Assembly: GCF_026167525.1 (NCBI RefSeq)
Contig: NZ_CP110679.1
Span: forward strand, 1,778,501 to 1,842,500
Direction: 5' to 3'
Source: Sphingomonas sp. M1-B02
GTDB lineage: Bacteria; Pseudomonadota; Alphaproteobacteria; Sphingomonadales; Sphingomonadaceae
Length of the DNA: 64,000 nt
The notes beneath the pieces are model-generated. The model saw nothing but the letters and a program-made list of their open reading frames with translations. It made no database searches and was not told where the DNA came from. The position numbers and the translations under genes are program-made. This document shows positions 16,033 through 25,150 of this stretch, piece after piece. The stretch's first letter is position 1. Each line of letters starts with the position of its first letter.

Positions 16033-16553
16033 CACTCTGCGATCCGATCCGCGCAATAGGCGAGCGCCTTGGCAAGCCTCCACTCGACGGTTTTGATCGA
16101 AATGCCCAGACGCGTCGCGATTTCAGCTTGGCTCAGCGGCGTAAACCTGACGAGCAGGAACACGTCGCGTTGTGGCGCGGGCATTCCAAGCACGATCTGC
16201 TTGAGGACCAGCATATGATGCTGGTCTGCTTCGCTGGGCCCGCCCTCTCCTCCTTCGACGCCAAATGCCTTATAGCCAGCCCTCTCCCGAGCATTTGCCC
16301 GAAAACGATCCTTGATGAGGTTGCCAAGGATGCGTGCCAGCAGGGAGCGCGGTTCGAGACGCGCCTTGGCGGGATAGCGAGAGGCCCGTATGTAAGTCTC
16401 CTGCACAAGATCCTCGGCGTCTTCCGATCGACCCAAACGGCGACGCGCTAAATTCGCCAGCCACGGGGCGTGCGCGCGGTAGTCGCGCTCCAGCGCGGCA
16501 CGCTCGAGCCCCTCGGTGGTTCGCGAATGATCCTGCGCTCTTTTTGCCGTCAC
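16032..16553 (-). CDS. FecI-like ECF sigma factor
   Basis: The GTG at 16553 is preceded by a strong GAGGAGG seven bases upstream and gives 173 residues. Upstream in-frame residues are Arg/Pro-rich and unlikely to be translated. Sigma region 2 (WLANLARRRLGRSEDAEDLVQETYIRA) and region 4 (LPLSQAEIATRLGISIKTVEWRL-like, written here as PLSQAEIATRLGISIKTVE) are clear. The gene is first in a sigma-FecR-XRE-receptor-isopeptidase series read leftwards. It should direct transcription of the receptor, and perhaps the isopeptidase, when the receptor signals occupancy. Confidence 0.9.
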   Translation of the reverse strand: MTAKRAQDHSRTTEGLERAALERDYRAHAPWLANLARRRLGRSEDAEDLVQETYIRASRYPAKARLEPRSLLARILGNLIKDRFRANARERAGYKAFGVEGGEGGPSEADQHHMLVLKQIVLGMPAPQRDVFLLVRFTPLSQAEIATRLGISIKTVEWRLAKALAYCADRIAE

Positions 16554-17072
16554 GGTCTTGCCTCCTCGATGACAAGGGAGTGGAAAGACAAACGTGTGAG
16601 GGCGACGGCCGCGCGAAGACGCGCGCGCTCGATGTGAAAGCATGGGCACTACCCGCTTCCAGCTGTTCCCGACACAAGGGTTTCCACACCCTGCACCCGG
16701 CCGGCGCCGCGTGCTTATCAAGCCTGACTCAGGCAAATCCCGCGGGCAAGCCCGGCGGAGGGGGGGCGGGCGTTGGAAACCCATTGTGAGGGTCCGCTAT
16801 TTGCGATCGCGCCACGCCAACGCTCGATGAGCCCCCCAGCACTCAGGCACGATCCCTATTTCACGGCGCCCGCCAACCTCAGACTAGCAATAGCCGGGTC
16901 AGCGGACAAACATCCGGCTCGGTGGAATGCGTAGGAACGAGCGAATCAATCTCCGATGTCGCAATGGTCAGTAGGCCGACTGCGCGCTGAGGGCTGGGCG
17001 CTGCAGAGCGCATGGCCGCGAGGAAGGTCAATCGAAGGGAAGTTGCCGACACGGTTTGTCGGAGGAAAATAC
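16554..17072. other. Non-coding gap between the sigma factor and recombinase 2
   Basis: About 520 bases separate the FecI-like gene from the ATG of recombinase 2. The frame of the recombinase extends back to 16956, but the extra residues are Arg/Gly/Trp-rich and lack homology to recombinase 1. The gap should hold divergent promoters. I see no RNA gene, strong repeat or copy of the tRNA-Ala 3' end in it. Confidence 0.4.
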
Positions 17073-18398
17073 ATGAAGTCGGAAAGTGCCCTCAGGGTGC
17101 AGTTGGGCCCCTACTGGCTTTGGTACAGGCGTGATCGCGACGACTGGCAAATCTGCTGGCTCGACCGTCGTGCGGTCCGCCGTCGCAGCACCGGCATCAA
17201 GGGGGCGGGAGTCACCCCGCCCCGCGAAGCTCAGGCAGCGCTGGGGAAGCATTTTCTGGAGAACCAGCGACCAGAAACGGGTTTTCAGGATCCCTCAGAA
17301 CTGACGATCGAGGAGATCACCCGACTTTGGCGACGTGATCATGTAGCCTACCTCAAGGCGCCTGAGCGCTACGACCCTTCGATCGCGACGCTTGCTCGCT
17401 TCTTTGAGCGTGAGCAGGCACGAGGCACGCTGCGGGGGGCACCCACGATCGCCGACATCCGCACCGGCTTGGTGCGCGCCTTCATCCGCTTTCGTGAGCA
17501 GGAGGGCGCAAGTCCCCCCACTATCGCACGCGATCTTGCGGCACTTCGCGGTCCGGTGATGTGGGCGCGCAATGAAAACATGGTCGCCTCGGTCCCGAAG
17601 GTCATCGTCCCCGAGGGCAGCAACCGTTCGCGCGAGGATGTCTATACGCCCGAGCAGATTGCCGCGCTCTTAGAGCGGGCAGCGGCGTTGCCGGAAAGGC
17701 GACACCTGCTTTTGTATATGGTTATCTCCCTGTCGACGCTCGCACGATCACAAGCGATTTTGGAGCTTGTGGCAGAGACGCAGATCAAGGGCGATCGGAT
17801 CTACTTCAATGCGCCTGGCCGCCAGCAGACCCGTAAACGCCGCGCCGTGGTGCCGATCGCGCCAACCTTGAGGCCGTGGCTGGAAGGGATCACTGGCAAA
17901 GTGATCGTGTATCGCGCGGTCATCTTCGAGGCTGCCCGCGTCTGCGGGGGACCAGACCACTTTCACCATCCGACGGCAGACGTCGGACGTGCGTTCAAGA
18001 GTTGCCTAATAGAAGCCGGCCTGAAGCAGCCAGCCCTCGATCTATGTCGCCCCGTCCTTGATGAGCATGGCGTGCCGATCACGCTTCCGCCGCGCCTGAA
18101 GCTTCGGGAAAACAAGCCTCGGCCGCTGATGCAAGGCGTGGGCACGCCCAACACGCTGCGTCACTCCTTGCACACGTTCCTCGCATCGAAGGGCGTGCCT
18201 TCGGCTCAAGTAAAGACCGCCGCCGGCCACACGACCGAAGACGGCTGCGGCGACAGATACAATCATCTTCGGCCCGAGTATCTGATGGAGTTCGTTGCTG
18301 GTATCGAGGCCTTCTGGAGCGAGGTGGGCCGCTTCACTTCGGTACACTTGCGATACCAGAGCGATACCAAAGGGCTAGTTCAGCACCCCGGCCCCTGA
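17073..18398 (+). CDS. Tyrosine recombinase / integrase (paralogue 2, tRNA-proximal)
   Basis: The ATG at 17073 has GGAGGA six bases upstream, deciding the start over the ATG at 16956; the protein has 441 residues. It shares with recombinase 1 the N-terminal YWLWYRRDRDDWQICW, the core-binding domain (PTIARDLAALRGPVMWA) and the catalytic domain: box I Arg in LARSQAILEL, basic QTRKRRAVVPI, NTLRHSLHTFL, AAGHTTEDG and the tyrosine in DRYNHLRPEYL. As in the paralogue, the first His of HxxR is Asn. It stops 43 bases from the tRNA-Ala 3' end and is the likely integrase of the island. Confidence 0.88.
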   Translation: MKSESALRVQLGPYWLWYRRDRDDWQICWLDRRAVRRRSTGIKGAGVTPPREAQAALGKHFLENQRPETGFQDPSELTIEEITRLWRRDHVAYLKAPERYDPSIATLARFFEREQARGTLRGAPTIADIRTGLVRAFIRFREQEGASPPTIARDLAALRGPVMWARNENMVASVPKVIVPEGSNRSREDVYTPEQIAALLERAAALPERRHLLLYMVISLSTLARSQAILELVAETQIKGDRIYFNAPGRQQTRKRRAVVPIAPTLRPWLEGITGKVIVYRAVIFEAARVCGGPDHFHHPTADVGRAFKSCLIEAGLKQPALDLCRPVLDEHGVPITLPPRLKLRENKPRPLMQGVGTPNTLRHSLHTFLASKGVPSAQVKTAAGHTTEDGCGDRYNHLRPEYLMEFVAGIEAFWSEVGRFTSVHLRYQSDTKGLVQHPGP

Positions 18399-18441
18399 TG
18401 TCAAAAGCCGACTTTCTACAACTATATCAATAACATGCGGT

Positions 18442-18517
18442 TGGTGGAGCTGAGGGGAATCGAACCCCTGGCCTCTGCAGTGCGATTGCAGCGCTCTCCC
18501 ATCTGAGCTACAGCCCC
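18442..18517 (-). tRNA. tRNA-Ala (anticodon CGC)
   Basis: A 76-base cloverleaf is read on the - strand: acceptor GGGGCTG / CAGCTCC, D-arm GCTCAGATGGGAGAGC, anticodon stem CTGCA / TGCAG with loop ATCGCAC (anticodon CGC), T-arm with GGTTCGATTCC and an encoded CCA end. Its 3' end faces the island recombinase, so it is the probable attachment site. Confidence 0.95.
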
Positions 18518-18592
18518 GCCGCCTCGTCGGGGCCGGCCCGGGAGGCGCTGCAATTAGCCACCCCCGGACCCCTTTGCAACTCCGTGCGCCCT

Positions 18593-19549
18593 TCAACCTG
18601 CGACGAATGCGGTCAGCAAACTGGCGAACGCCTCGGGCTGATCGAGCATCACGAAATGGCCCGCCTCACCCGGCTCCACAAAACGGATGCGCGGCGTACC
18701 GGCATATTCCTTGCGGAAGAAGGCGTCCGCCGGGTCCTTGCGCGGGTAGCTCTGGTTCCAGGCATAGACGATCGTCACCGGCGCGCGGATCGCCGCCAGT
18801 TCGGGGCGCATATCGGTGGTCAGGTCCTCGTACATCGCCTGGGCAGCAACGCGCGGATCCGATGCCATCGCCCATGCCTTCATCCTCGCCAGAGTCTCTT
18901 CCGGTTTCACCGTCAGCCCGCGCACGTTCGCCTCGGCGGCGGCAGCATCGGCGGGCTTGCCATAGCTCGCGGCGACGGCGTCACGCATCTGCGCCGCGCG
19001 CGGCTCGACCATCGCCGGAGTCACTGCTGTGCCCGGAGGCGCCATCAGCACCCCGAAATAGGGCAGCGCGTCGACCACCATCAGCCGGGCCACGCTATCG
19101 GGATGGCGCGCGGCGAGCATCAGCCCGACCAGCCCACCCATCGAATGGCCCGCCAGTGCGACGTTCTTGAGCTTGCGACCCTTAATCAGCGTCTGCAGAT
19201 CGGCGACGATGCCGGAGAGAATGCCGGGCTTGAGGTTGGCGCGCGGGTCGTCGCCAGCGAAGCCATTGACCTGGACGAGGTAGACGGTGTGCGCCCTGGC
19301 GAGCTCCGGGACCACGCCGTCCCAGGCGGCGCGGGGGCTGGAAAGGCCGGGGACGAGGATGACCGGGCTGCCCTTGCCGATCACCTGCACCGAGATGTGG
19401 TCCATCTGGATCAGCGGCGCCGACACCGCGGTTGCGGCCTGGGCCGGCTGAGCCTGGGCGCTGCTCTGGTGCGGAAACAGCGCCGCCCACAATGCGATCA
19501 GGATAGCGAAGAGCGGCAGGCGGCCCTTGCAAAGCTTGACGCGGATCAT
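18593..19549 (-). CDS. Exported alpha/beta hydrolase
   Basis: The ATG at 19549 overlaps the upstream XRE stop (ATGA) and gives 318 residues with a signal anchor or signal peptide (LPLFAILIALWAALFPHQSSAQA). The hydrolase fold shows the oxyanion-region LVPGLSSPRAAWD, nucleophile Ser in GHSMGG, and a C-terminal His in GEAGHFVMLD. The substrate is unknown. It is the last gene of a three-gene operon with tight overlaps. Confidence 0.85.
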   Translation of the reverse strand: MIRVKLCKGRLPLFAILIALWAALFPHQSSAQAQPAQAATAVSAPLIQMDHISVQVIGKGSPVILVPGLSSPRAAWDGVVPELARAHTVYLVQVNGFAGDDPRANLKPGILSGIVADLQTLIKGRKLKNVALAGHSMGGLVGLMLAARHPDSVARLMVVDALPYFGVLMAPPGTAVTPAMVEPRAAQMRDAVAASYGKPADAAAAEANVRGLTVKPEETLARMKAWAMASDPRVAAQAMYEDLTTDMRPELAAIRAPVTIVYAWNQSYPRKDPADAFFRKEYAGTPRIRFVEPGEAGHFVMLDQPEAFASLLTAFVAG

Positions 19550-19755
19550 TGCGAATTCTCCTTGGCGGGATTGGTGAAGATGTCCTCGATCGCCATCTCG
19601 AACAGATCGGCGATGCGGAAGGCGAGCGGCAGCGAAGGATCGTAGCGGCCGGTCTCGATGGCGTTGACGCTCTGGCGCGAGACTTCGAGCCGTTCGGCCA
19701 GATCCTGCTGGCTCCACGCGCGCTCGGCGCGCAGCACGCGGAGACGGTTCTTCAT
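19546..19755 (-). CDS. Small XRE-family HTH regulator
   Basis: The protein has 69 residues and consists almost entirely of an HTH (LRVLRAERAWSQQDLAERLEVSRQSVNAIETGRYDPSLPLAFRIA), of the type seen in small stand-alone XRE repressors. It overlaps the upstream membrane-protein gene and the downstream hydrolase by four bases each (ATGA). It probably autoregulates the operon through the palindrome at 20202-20217. Confidence 0.88.
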   Translation of the reverse strand: MKNRLRVLRAERAWSQQDLAERLEVSRQSVNAIETGRYDPSLPLAFRIADLFEMAIEDIFTNPAKENSQ

Positions 19756-20180
19756 GCGCTCTCGCCCGCCAGCCGGTCGCGCAAGCTCAGCCCACACTGC
19801 ACCAGCCCGAAACTCCCGCACCAAAGCGGGAAGGTGAGCATCGTCTCGAAATGCGGGACCACGCCGCCATTTTCGAGGAAGCCCCAAATGGTGGTGACCG
19901 CCAGCGTCGCCGCGAGACCGCCGAGCATCGCCGTGACCAACCGCGCGCGCAGAAACTCGTCGGCTTCCTCCGCGAGATAGACGCCCATCACGCCGATCAC
20001 GGCGAGAAGCGGCAGCGCCGGCAATGCCGACAGGACGACCAGCATCGCGCCCTGGGGCGGATGGAAGCGCATCAGCCAGGTGCACGCAAACAGCACGACG
20101 ACATAGCTGATCATCGTCGGCATGAAGCGACGGATGTAGCGCCGCTGGGCGGCATTATGACGCTGGCGTAGCGAAAACAT
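19752..20180 (-). CDS. Multi-pass membrane protein of an XRE operon
   Basis: The 142-residue protein has about four hydrophobic segments (ISYVVVLFACTWLMRF, AMLVVLSALPALPLLAVIGVMGVYLAE, LVTAMLGGLAATLAVTTIWGFLE, MLTFPLWCGSFGLVQCGL). It is coupled to a small XRE regulator, a pairing common in proteobacteria. No enzymatic motif is visible and the function is unknown. Confidence 0.8.
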   Translation of the reverse strand: MFSLRQRHNAAQRRYIRRFMPTMISYVVVLFACTWLMRFHPPQGAMLVVLSALPALPLLAVIGVMGVYLAEEADEFLRARLVTAMLGGLAATLAVTTIWGFLENGGVVPHFETMLTFPLWCGSFGLVQCGLSLRDRLAGESA

Positions 20181-20201
20181 GTCAAGCTCCCTTTCGAATC
20201 A

Positions 20202-20217
20202 GTAAAGGAGGCTTTAC
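20202..20217. promoter_or_regulatory. Palindromic operator candidate of the XRE operon
   Basis: GTAAAG-GAGG-CTTTAC is a perfect 6-bp inverted repeat 22 bases upstream of the membrane-protein ATG at 20180. Its size and place fit a dimeric XRE repressor site. The rest of 20218-20467 shows no gene. Confidence 0.45.
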
Positions 20218-20467
20218 GTGCACAAAGCGTGCAATGTCAATGTCGCTTTCCACAAGGGAAAGTGTGGTGGACACCGGTCACCCGCGAAGGCAGCAAGCAA
20301 CGAAGTGGGGCTTCCAGAAAAAACCGCGTTTCGTGATTTTTACGATATTTTCGCGGAACCAAGTCGCCCAAGCCGAGTTATGCCTCCCAGTTCCGAGGGC
20401 CAACGGCTTTCCGGGTCTAGGGCTGGGCCTCTTGTCGGGGTCCAGCCCCTCCCCCCAAAATGCTATC

Positions 20468-21865
20468 TCAGGCGGACAGCTCGTCCAGCATGCTCTGCGC
20501 CAGGGTGCTAAGCGTATCGTCGCGCGCTCCCATCACGACGATTCGATCGCCCGGGCGCGCCTGGGCCACCAGGTGCGCAGCCGCCGCCGCGCGATCGGGA
20601 AGGTGGATCGCATGCCGCCCGGCTGCCGCGACTTCGCCGGCGATGTCCGCGCTGGTGACCTCGCGCGCCACGGTGCCGCCCTGATAGACCGGGTCGGGCA
20701 TCACCAGCACATCCTCCGCCGCCATCCGCTCGGCGAACATCGCCACCAGTTCGCGCCGCATCACCCTGAGCGGGCCATAGCCGTGCGGCTGGAACAGCAG
20801 CAGCAGCCGCCCCGGAAAGGCGTGGAGCGTCTCGAGCGTGGCCGCGATCTTGTCGGGATTATGCCCGAAATCGTCGATCACCGCGACACCGCGCGCCTCG
20901 CCGACCAGTTCGAAACGCCGCTTGAGCCCGACGAAGCCTTCGATCGCGCGCGCCGCATCGAGGAGCGGAACCCCCGCCGCCCGCGCCGCGCCGATCGCCG
21001 CCAACGCGTTGGAAACATTGTGCCGACCCGGCACCTGCAACGTGACGCGGACCGGCGCCGCGCCCCGCTCGATCAGGTCGAACGACGCGCCGAACCGCTC
21101 CGGCGCGACGTTGCGCGCCACCAGATCGGCCTCGGCCTCGATCGCGAAGGTCGTGAGCCGCCCGGCCGGCAGCGCCATCGCCAGCGCGGCACCCTCGCCA
21201 TTGTCCAGATTGACTACCGCCGTCCGCGCCTTGGCGATGAAGCCGCCGAACAGGTCGCGCAGCTCCTCCATCGATTTATGGTCGAGGCTGACATTGTTGA
21301 GCACTGCGATGTGCGGCGAATAGAGCGCGATCGAACCGTCGCTCTCGTCGACTTCGCTGACGAAGGCGTCGCCCTCGCCCACCAGCGCGCTGGCGAAGGG
21401 CGCGTCGGGCGACACGAAATTCTTCATCACCGCGCCGTTCATCACCGTCGGATCGCGCCCACAGGCATGGAGGATCCAGCCGATCATGCCGGTGACGGTC
21501 GATTTGCCGCTGGTCCCCGCCACGCCGATCGAAAGCGGCGCGGCGTTGAACAGGCTGGCGAGCAGCTCCGCCCGGCTCCTGCGCTCGGCGCCCAGCGCCG
21601 TCGCCGCGACGATGTCGGGCACGCTGTCCTCGACCGCGGCCGAGGCGACGACGATCTGGTCCGACGACACGACCCCGCTGCCGTCCTGCGGAAAGAGCGC
21701 CACCCCGGCCTTCGCCAGATAATCGAACTTCGCGGGCAGCCGGCCTGAATCGAGGCTGCGATCCGATCCGGCGACGCGCGCGCCCTGCCCCGCCAGGATC
21801 ATTGCCAGGGGCATCATGCCCGATCCGCCGATGCCGACGAAGAAGTATGGTTTGCGATGATGCAT
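20468..21865 (-). CDS. mpl: Mur ligase family protein, MurC/Mpl-like
   Basis: This 465-residue ATP-dependent ligase has an N-terminal UDP-MurNAc binding domain ([13 protein letters not shown]), the ATP loop [10 protein letters not shown], a central domain with NNVSLDHKS and a C-terminal domain with DDFGHNPDK. MurC-type proteins of this class either add L-Ala in de novo synthesis or, as Mpl, attach the recycled murein tripeptide to UDP-MurNAc. The divergent neighbour is an LD-carboxypeptidase, which makes that tripeptide, so Mpl is favoured; the sequence alone does not exclude a MurC paralogue. Confidence 0.75.
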   Translation of the reverse strand: MHHRKPYFFVGIGGSGMMPLAMILAGQGARVAGSDRSLDSGRLPAKFDYLAKAGVALFPQDGSGVVSSDQIVVASAAVEDSVPDIVAATALGAERRSRAELLASLFNAAPLSIGVAGTSGKSTVTGMIGWILHACGRDPTVMNGAVMKNFVSPDAPFASALVGEGDAFVSEVDESDGSIALYSPHIAVLNNVSLDHKSMEELRDLFGGFIAKARTAVVNLDNGEGAALAMALPAGRLTTFAIEAEADLVARNVAPERFGASFDLIERGAAPVRVTLQVPGRHNVSNALAAIGAARAAGVPLLDAARAIEGFVGLKRRFELVGEARGVAVIDDFGHNPDKIAATLETLHAFPGRLLLLFQPHGYGPLRVMRRELVAMFAERMAAEDVLVMPDPVYQGGTVAREVTSADIAGEVAAAGRHAIHLPDRAAAAAHLVAQARPGDRIVVMGARDDTLSTLAQSMLDELSA

Positions 21866-21928
21866 GGCGTCGCGCTATCGCAGTTTGGGCTGGGGGGGCA
21901 AGGGATTGGCCCATATCTCCCCGCCGTC

Positions 21929-22011
21929 ACCCTGAACTTGTTTCAGGGTCCCACCCTCCGCGGGCTATGGTGTCCGTTGTTGCGCGTTGGATGCTGAAAC
22001 GAGTTCAGCAT
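21929..22011. repeat. Pair of intergenic dyads (REP-like)
   Basis: Two 21-base inverted repeats lie between the divergent Mpl-like and LD-carboxypeptidase genes: ACCCTGAA-CTTGT-TTCAGGGT at 21929-21949 and ATGCTGAA-ACGAG-TTCAGCAT at 21991-22011. Both share the CTGAA/TTCAG arms and 5-base loops. They look like members of one dispersed intergenic family. Confidence 0.7.
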
Positions 22012-22042
22012 GGCGGACTGACTTGTTGGGGATTGTACGCAA

Positions 22043-22876
22043 ATGCGCATCGGAGTCGTCGCACCGGCACGGACCGTCAGCAGGGAATCCTCGCTGCGGG
22101 TGGCCGGGTTCATGGCGCTCACCTATCCCGAACATGACATCGTCTTCCATCCGCAATGCTATCTGGAAGAGGGCCATTTCGCCGGCTCCGATGCGGTGCG
22201 CGCCGCCGCCTTCCTCGAATTCGCCAACGATCCGGGGTTCGACGCGATCTGGTTCGCGCGCGGCGGCTATGGCTCGAACCGCATCCTTCACGAAGTCATG
22301 CCCAAGCTCAACGCGTCGGCAGGGCACAAGACCTATGCCGGCTTTTCCGACATGGGGTTCCTGCTCGGCGCACTCTATGCCCGGCGGATCGGCCGCTCGG
22401 TCCATGCCTCGATGGCGAGCAGCCTGGGCAGGAATGACCCCGGTGACGCCACCGCCTGGGCGCTGGGCTGGCTGATCGACAAGGATCGCCGCGGGCTCGA
22501 TCCCAGCCTGGCCGACGGACGCCCGGCGGCCGCGTTCAACCTCTCGATCCTCGATGCGCTGATCGGCACGCCGTGGCTGCCCGATCTCACCGATCACGTG
22601 CTGATGATCGAGGAAGTGGGCGAGCCGCTCTATCGGATCGATCGCATGCTCTTCACGATGGCGCACGCCACCCAGCTCCAGGGCATCGCCGGGGTTCGCC
22701 TCGGCAAGGTCACCGCCATCACCGACAATGGCGAGCAGGAAGGCAGCTATAGTTTCGGCGAGACGGTGGAGCAGATGATCGTGCGCTGGTGCCGCGAGAT
22801 GGGCGTGCCCTATCTGGGCGCAGCGGAGATCGGCCATGTGAAGCTCAACCGGGTCGTGCCGTTCGGCATTTTCTGA
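22043..22876 (+). CDS. ldcA: LD-carboxypeptidase (peptidase S66)
   Basis: The protein has 277 residues in the S66 fold: N-terminal IGVVAPA, ARGGYGSNRIL, the nucleophile Ser in GFSDMGFLLGAL, LGWLIDK, and MLFTMAHATQLQGIAGVRLGKV with the C-terminal catalytic residues. LdcA removes the terminal D-Ala from murein tetrapeptides in the cytoplasm. It is divergent from the Mpl-like ligase, which would reuse the resulting tripeptide, so the pair forms a cell-wall recycling unit. Confidence 0.88.
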   Translation: MRIGVVAPARTVSRESSLRVAGFMALTYPEHDIVFHPQCYLEEGHFAGSDAVRAAAFLEFANDPGFDAIWFARGGYGSNRILHEVMPKLNASAGHKTYAGFSDMGFLLGALYARRIGRSVHASMASSLGRNDPGDATAWALGWLIDKDRRGLDPSLADGRPAAAFNLSILDALIGTPWLPDLTDHVLMIEEVGEPLYRIDRMLFTMAHATQLQGIAGVRLGKVTAITDNGEQEGSYSFGETVEQMIVRWCREMGVPYLGAAEIGHVKLNRVVPFGIF

Positions 22877-22904
22877 CTGTCTTTCCCCTCCCTGCAAGGC
22901 GGGG

Positions 22905-22949
22905 AGTCGCCGGGCCCAAGGCTCCAAATGCAGCGCTTCCCCGGCGACT
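22905..22949. repeat. Stem-loop between ldcA and thrS
   Basis: AGTCGCCGGG and CCCGGCGACT form a 10-bp inverted repeat with a 25-base loop between ldcA and thrS. It could end ldcA transcription or lie in the thrS leader. No T-tract follows, and I do not see a T-box or tRNA-Thr-like mimic. Confidence 0.4.
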
Positions 22950-23028
22950 TTGGCGCGCCGCTTGCCTATATCGCACCCGCGAAGGCATAAGCCGCGCTCC
23001 AATAATCGCCTAGAACGTGAGAATCACC

Positions 23029-25032
23029 GTGTCCGAGATGTTCCGCATTACGCTGCCCGACGGTTCCGTCCGCGAGGTAGCCCCGGGGACTACCCCGGCG
23101 GACATCGCCGCGGCGATCGGTCCGGGCCTCGCCAAGGCGGCGATCGCCGCGCGCGTCGACGGCGAACTGCGCGACATCATGCGCCCGTTCGAGGGCGACG
23201 CGCAGCTGGCGCTGGTCACCAGCCGCGACGAGAAGGATGCGCTCGAGCTCGCCCGCCACGATTATGCGCATATCCTTGCCGAAGCGGTGCAGCACCTTTT
23301 CCCCGGCACCCAGATCACCTTCGGCCCCTCCACCGACGACGGTTTCTATTATGATTTCGCCCCCAGGGACCGGCAATTCACCGACGAGGACCTGCCCGCG
23401 ATCGAGGAGGAGATGCGCCGCATCATCGCCCGCGACGAGCCGCTGATCCGCGAAGTCTGGAGCCGCGAGGATCTGATCGCGCGCTGGAAGGCCGAGGGCG
23501 AGCGTTTCAAGGCCGAATGGGCCGCCGAACTGCCCGAGGGCGAGGAACTGACCGTCTATCGCGCCGGTAAGGGCGAAAACGCCTGGCTCGACATGTGCCG
23601 CGGGCCGCATCTCGCCTCGACCGGCAAGGTCGACCCCCAGGCGTTCAAGCTTACGCGCGTCTCGGGCGCCTATTGGCGCGGCGACCAGAAGAACGCGATG
23701 CTCAGCCGCATCTACGGCACCGGCTGGCTCAACAAGAAGCAGCTCGACGCGCACCTCCTCCAGCTCGAGGAAGCCGCCAAGCGCGACCATCGCCGCATCG
23801 GCCAGGACATGGACCTGTTCCATCTCCAGTCCGAAGCGCAGGGCTCGGTCTTCTGGCACCCCAAGGGCTTCGTCCTGTGGCGCCAGCTTGAGGCCTATAT
23901 GCGCCGCCGGCTAGACGCCGCGGGCTATGAGGAGATCAAGACTCCGCAGCTGATGGACGCCCGCCAGTGGGAACAGTCGGGCCATTGGGGCAAATATCGC
24001 GAGAATATGTTCGTCGTCCCCGACGAAATCCCCGGCACCGAGGAGGAAGGTCCGGTTCTGACCGGCACCGGCGATCTGATGGCGCTCAAGCCGATGAACT
24101 GCCCCGCGCATATCCTGGTCTTCAAGCAGGGCATCAAATCCTATCGCGACCTGCCGATCCGGCTCGCCGAATTCGGCTGCTGCCACCGCAACGAGCCGCA
24201 CGGCGCGCTCCACGGCATCATGCGCGTCCGCCAGTTCACCCAGGACGACGCGCATATCTTCGTGCGCGAGGACCAGCTGATCGAGGAAGTGAAGAACTTC
24301 TGCGACCTGCTCGACAGCGTCTACAAGGACCTCGGCTTCGACCAATATGCCATCAAGCTCGCGCTGCGCCCCGACAAGCGCTTCGGCAGCGAAGAGATGT
24401 GGGACTGGTCCGAGCAGAGCCTGCGCGACGCGGTCGAGGCGACCGGCCGCCACACCGCGGAATATGGCTGGGAGGAACTTCCCGGCGAAGGCGCCTTCTA
24501 CGCCCCCAAGCTCGAATTCCACCTCACCGACGCGATCGGCCGCACCTGGCAGGTCGGCACGATCCAGACCGACACGGTGCTGCCCGAGCGGCTCGACGCG
24601 TCCTACGTCGGCGAGGATGGCGAGCGCCACCGCCCGGTGATGCTCCACCGCGCGATCCTCGGCACGTTCGAGCGCTTCATCGGCATATTGATCGAGCATC
24701 ATGCCGGCCGCTTCCCGCTCTGGCTCTCGCCGGTGCAGGCGGTGGTGGCGACGATCGTCTCCGATGCCGATGACTACGCCCGCGAGGTTGCGGCGAAGCT
24801 GGCCGCGGCGGGCATCCGAGTCGAAACCGACCTGCGCAACGAGAAGATCAACTACAAGGTCCGCGAGCATTCGGTCGCCAAGGTCCCGAACCTGCTGGTG
24901 ATCGGCAAGCGCGAGGCCGAGGAGGGCACGATCGCGCTGCGCGTGCTCGGCAGCCAGGGCCAGCAGATGCTGACGCTGGACGAAGCGGTCGCCAGGCTGG
25001 TCGCGGAGGCGACCCCGCCCGATCTGCGCTGA
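23029..25032 (+). CDS. thrS: Threonyl-tRNA synthetase
   Basis: The GTG at 23029 gives 667 residues starting [12 protein letters not shown]; a GTG at 23017 and an ATG at 23038 are alternatives. Domains in order are TGS ([13 protein letters not shown]), the second-additional editing domain ([18 protein letters not shown]), the class II catalytic core (motif 2 around [16 protein letters not shown], zinc ligand Cys in MNCPAHI) and the anticodon-binding domain ([11 protein letters not shown]). It charges tRNA-Thr in the cytoplasm. It lies upstream of infC, the conserved bacterial order. Confidence 0.97.
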   Translation: MSEMFRITLPDGSVREVAPGTTPADIAAAIGPGLAKAAIAARVDGELRDIMRPFEGDAQLALVTSRDEKDALELARHDYAHILAEAVQHLFPGTQITFGPSTDDGFYYDFAPRDRQFTDEDLPAIEEEMRRIIARDEPLIREVWSREDLIARWKAEGERFKAEWAAELPEGEELTVYRAGKGENAWLDMCRGPHLASTGKVDPQAFKLTRVSGAYWRGDQKNAMLSRIYGTGWLNKKQLDAHLLQLEEAAKRDHRRIGQDMDLFHLQSEAQGSVFWHPKGFVLWRQLEAYMRRRLDAAGYEEIKTPQLMDARQWEQSGHWGKYRENMFVVPDEIPGTEEEGPVLTGTGDLMALKPMNCPAHILVFKQGIKSYRDLPIRLAEFGCCHRNEPHGALHGIMRVRQFTQDDAHIFVREDQLIEEVKNFCDLLDSVYKDLGFDQYAIKLALRPDKRFGSEEMWDWSEQSLRDAVEATGRHTAEYGWEELPGEGAFYAPKLEFHLTDAIGRTWQVGTIQTDTVLPERLDASYVGEDGERHRPVMLHRAILGTFERFIGILIEHHAGRFPLWLSPVQAVVATIVSDADDYAREVAAKLAAAGIRVETDLRNEKINYKVREHSVAKVPNLLVIGKREAEEGTIALRVLGSQGQQMLTLDEAVARLVAEATPPDLR

Positions 25033-25035
25033 ATC

Positions 25036-25150
25036 CCTCTCCCTTTGGGAGAGGGAGGGAGCCGCGAAGCGGCGGAAGGGTGAGGGCGACCGCGCCTCGC
25101 CCTCACCCCTCGCGGCTGCGCCGCTCGACCCTCTCCCAATGGGAGAGGGT
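25036..25150. repeat. Large inverted repeat between thrS and infC
   Basis: A hairpin CCTCTCC-CTTT-GGGAGAGG opens the element. Its arms recur inverted 90 bases on: GGGAGCCGCGAAGCGGCGG, GGTGAGGGCG and their counterparts CGCCCTCACC, CGGCTGCGCCGC and CTCTCCCAATGGGAGAG. This is a multi-armed dyad of the kind dispersed between alphaproteobacterial genes. The remaining 25151-25319 shows no further gene. Confidence 0.65.

Larger units (their letters stand above)
1..18441. mobile_element. Genomic island abutting tRNA-Ala, carrying a lasso peptide cluster
   Basis: The stretch left of the tRNA-Ala gene holds accessory functions only: two paralogous tyrosine recombinases (3921-5315 and 17073-18398), an HNH-helicase, an SNase-like protein, unknown proteins and a lasso peptide cluster. 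The right-hand recombinase ends 43 bases from the 3' end of the tRNA, the usual position of an integrase next to an att site in a tRNA 3' end. Ordinary core genes begin on the other side of the tRNA. I searched by eye for a second copy of the tRNA 3' end inside 1-18441 and found none, so the left end must lie upstream of the window. Two integrases could also mean two elements stacked at one site. Confidence 0.7.

Noticed and set aside
18399..18441. Direct-repeat partner of the tRNA-Ala 3' end within the window
   Set aside because: No second copy of the T-arm/acceptor sequence was found by eye between 1 and 18441, including after recombinase 1, so the att pair cannot be defined here.
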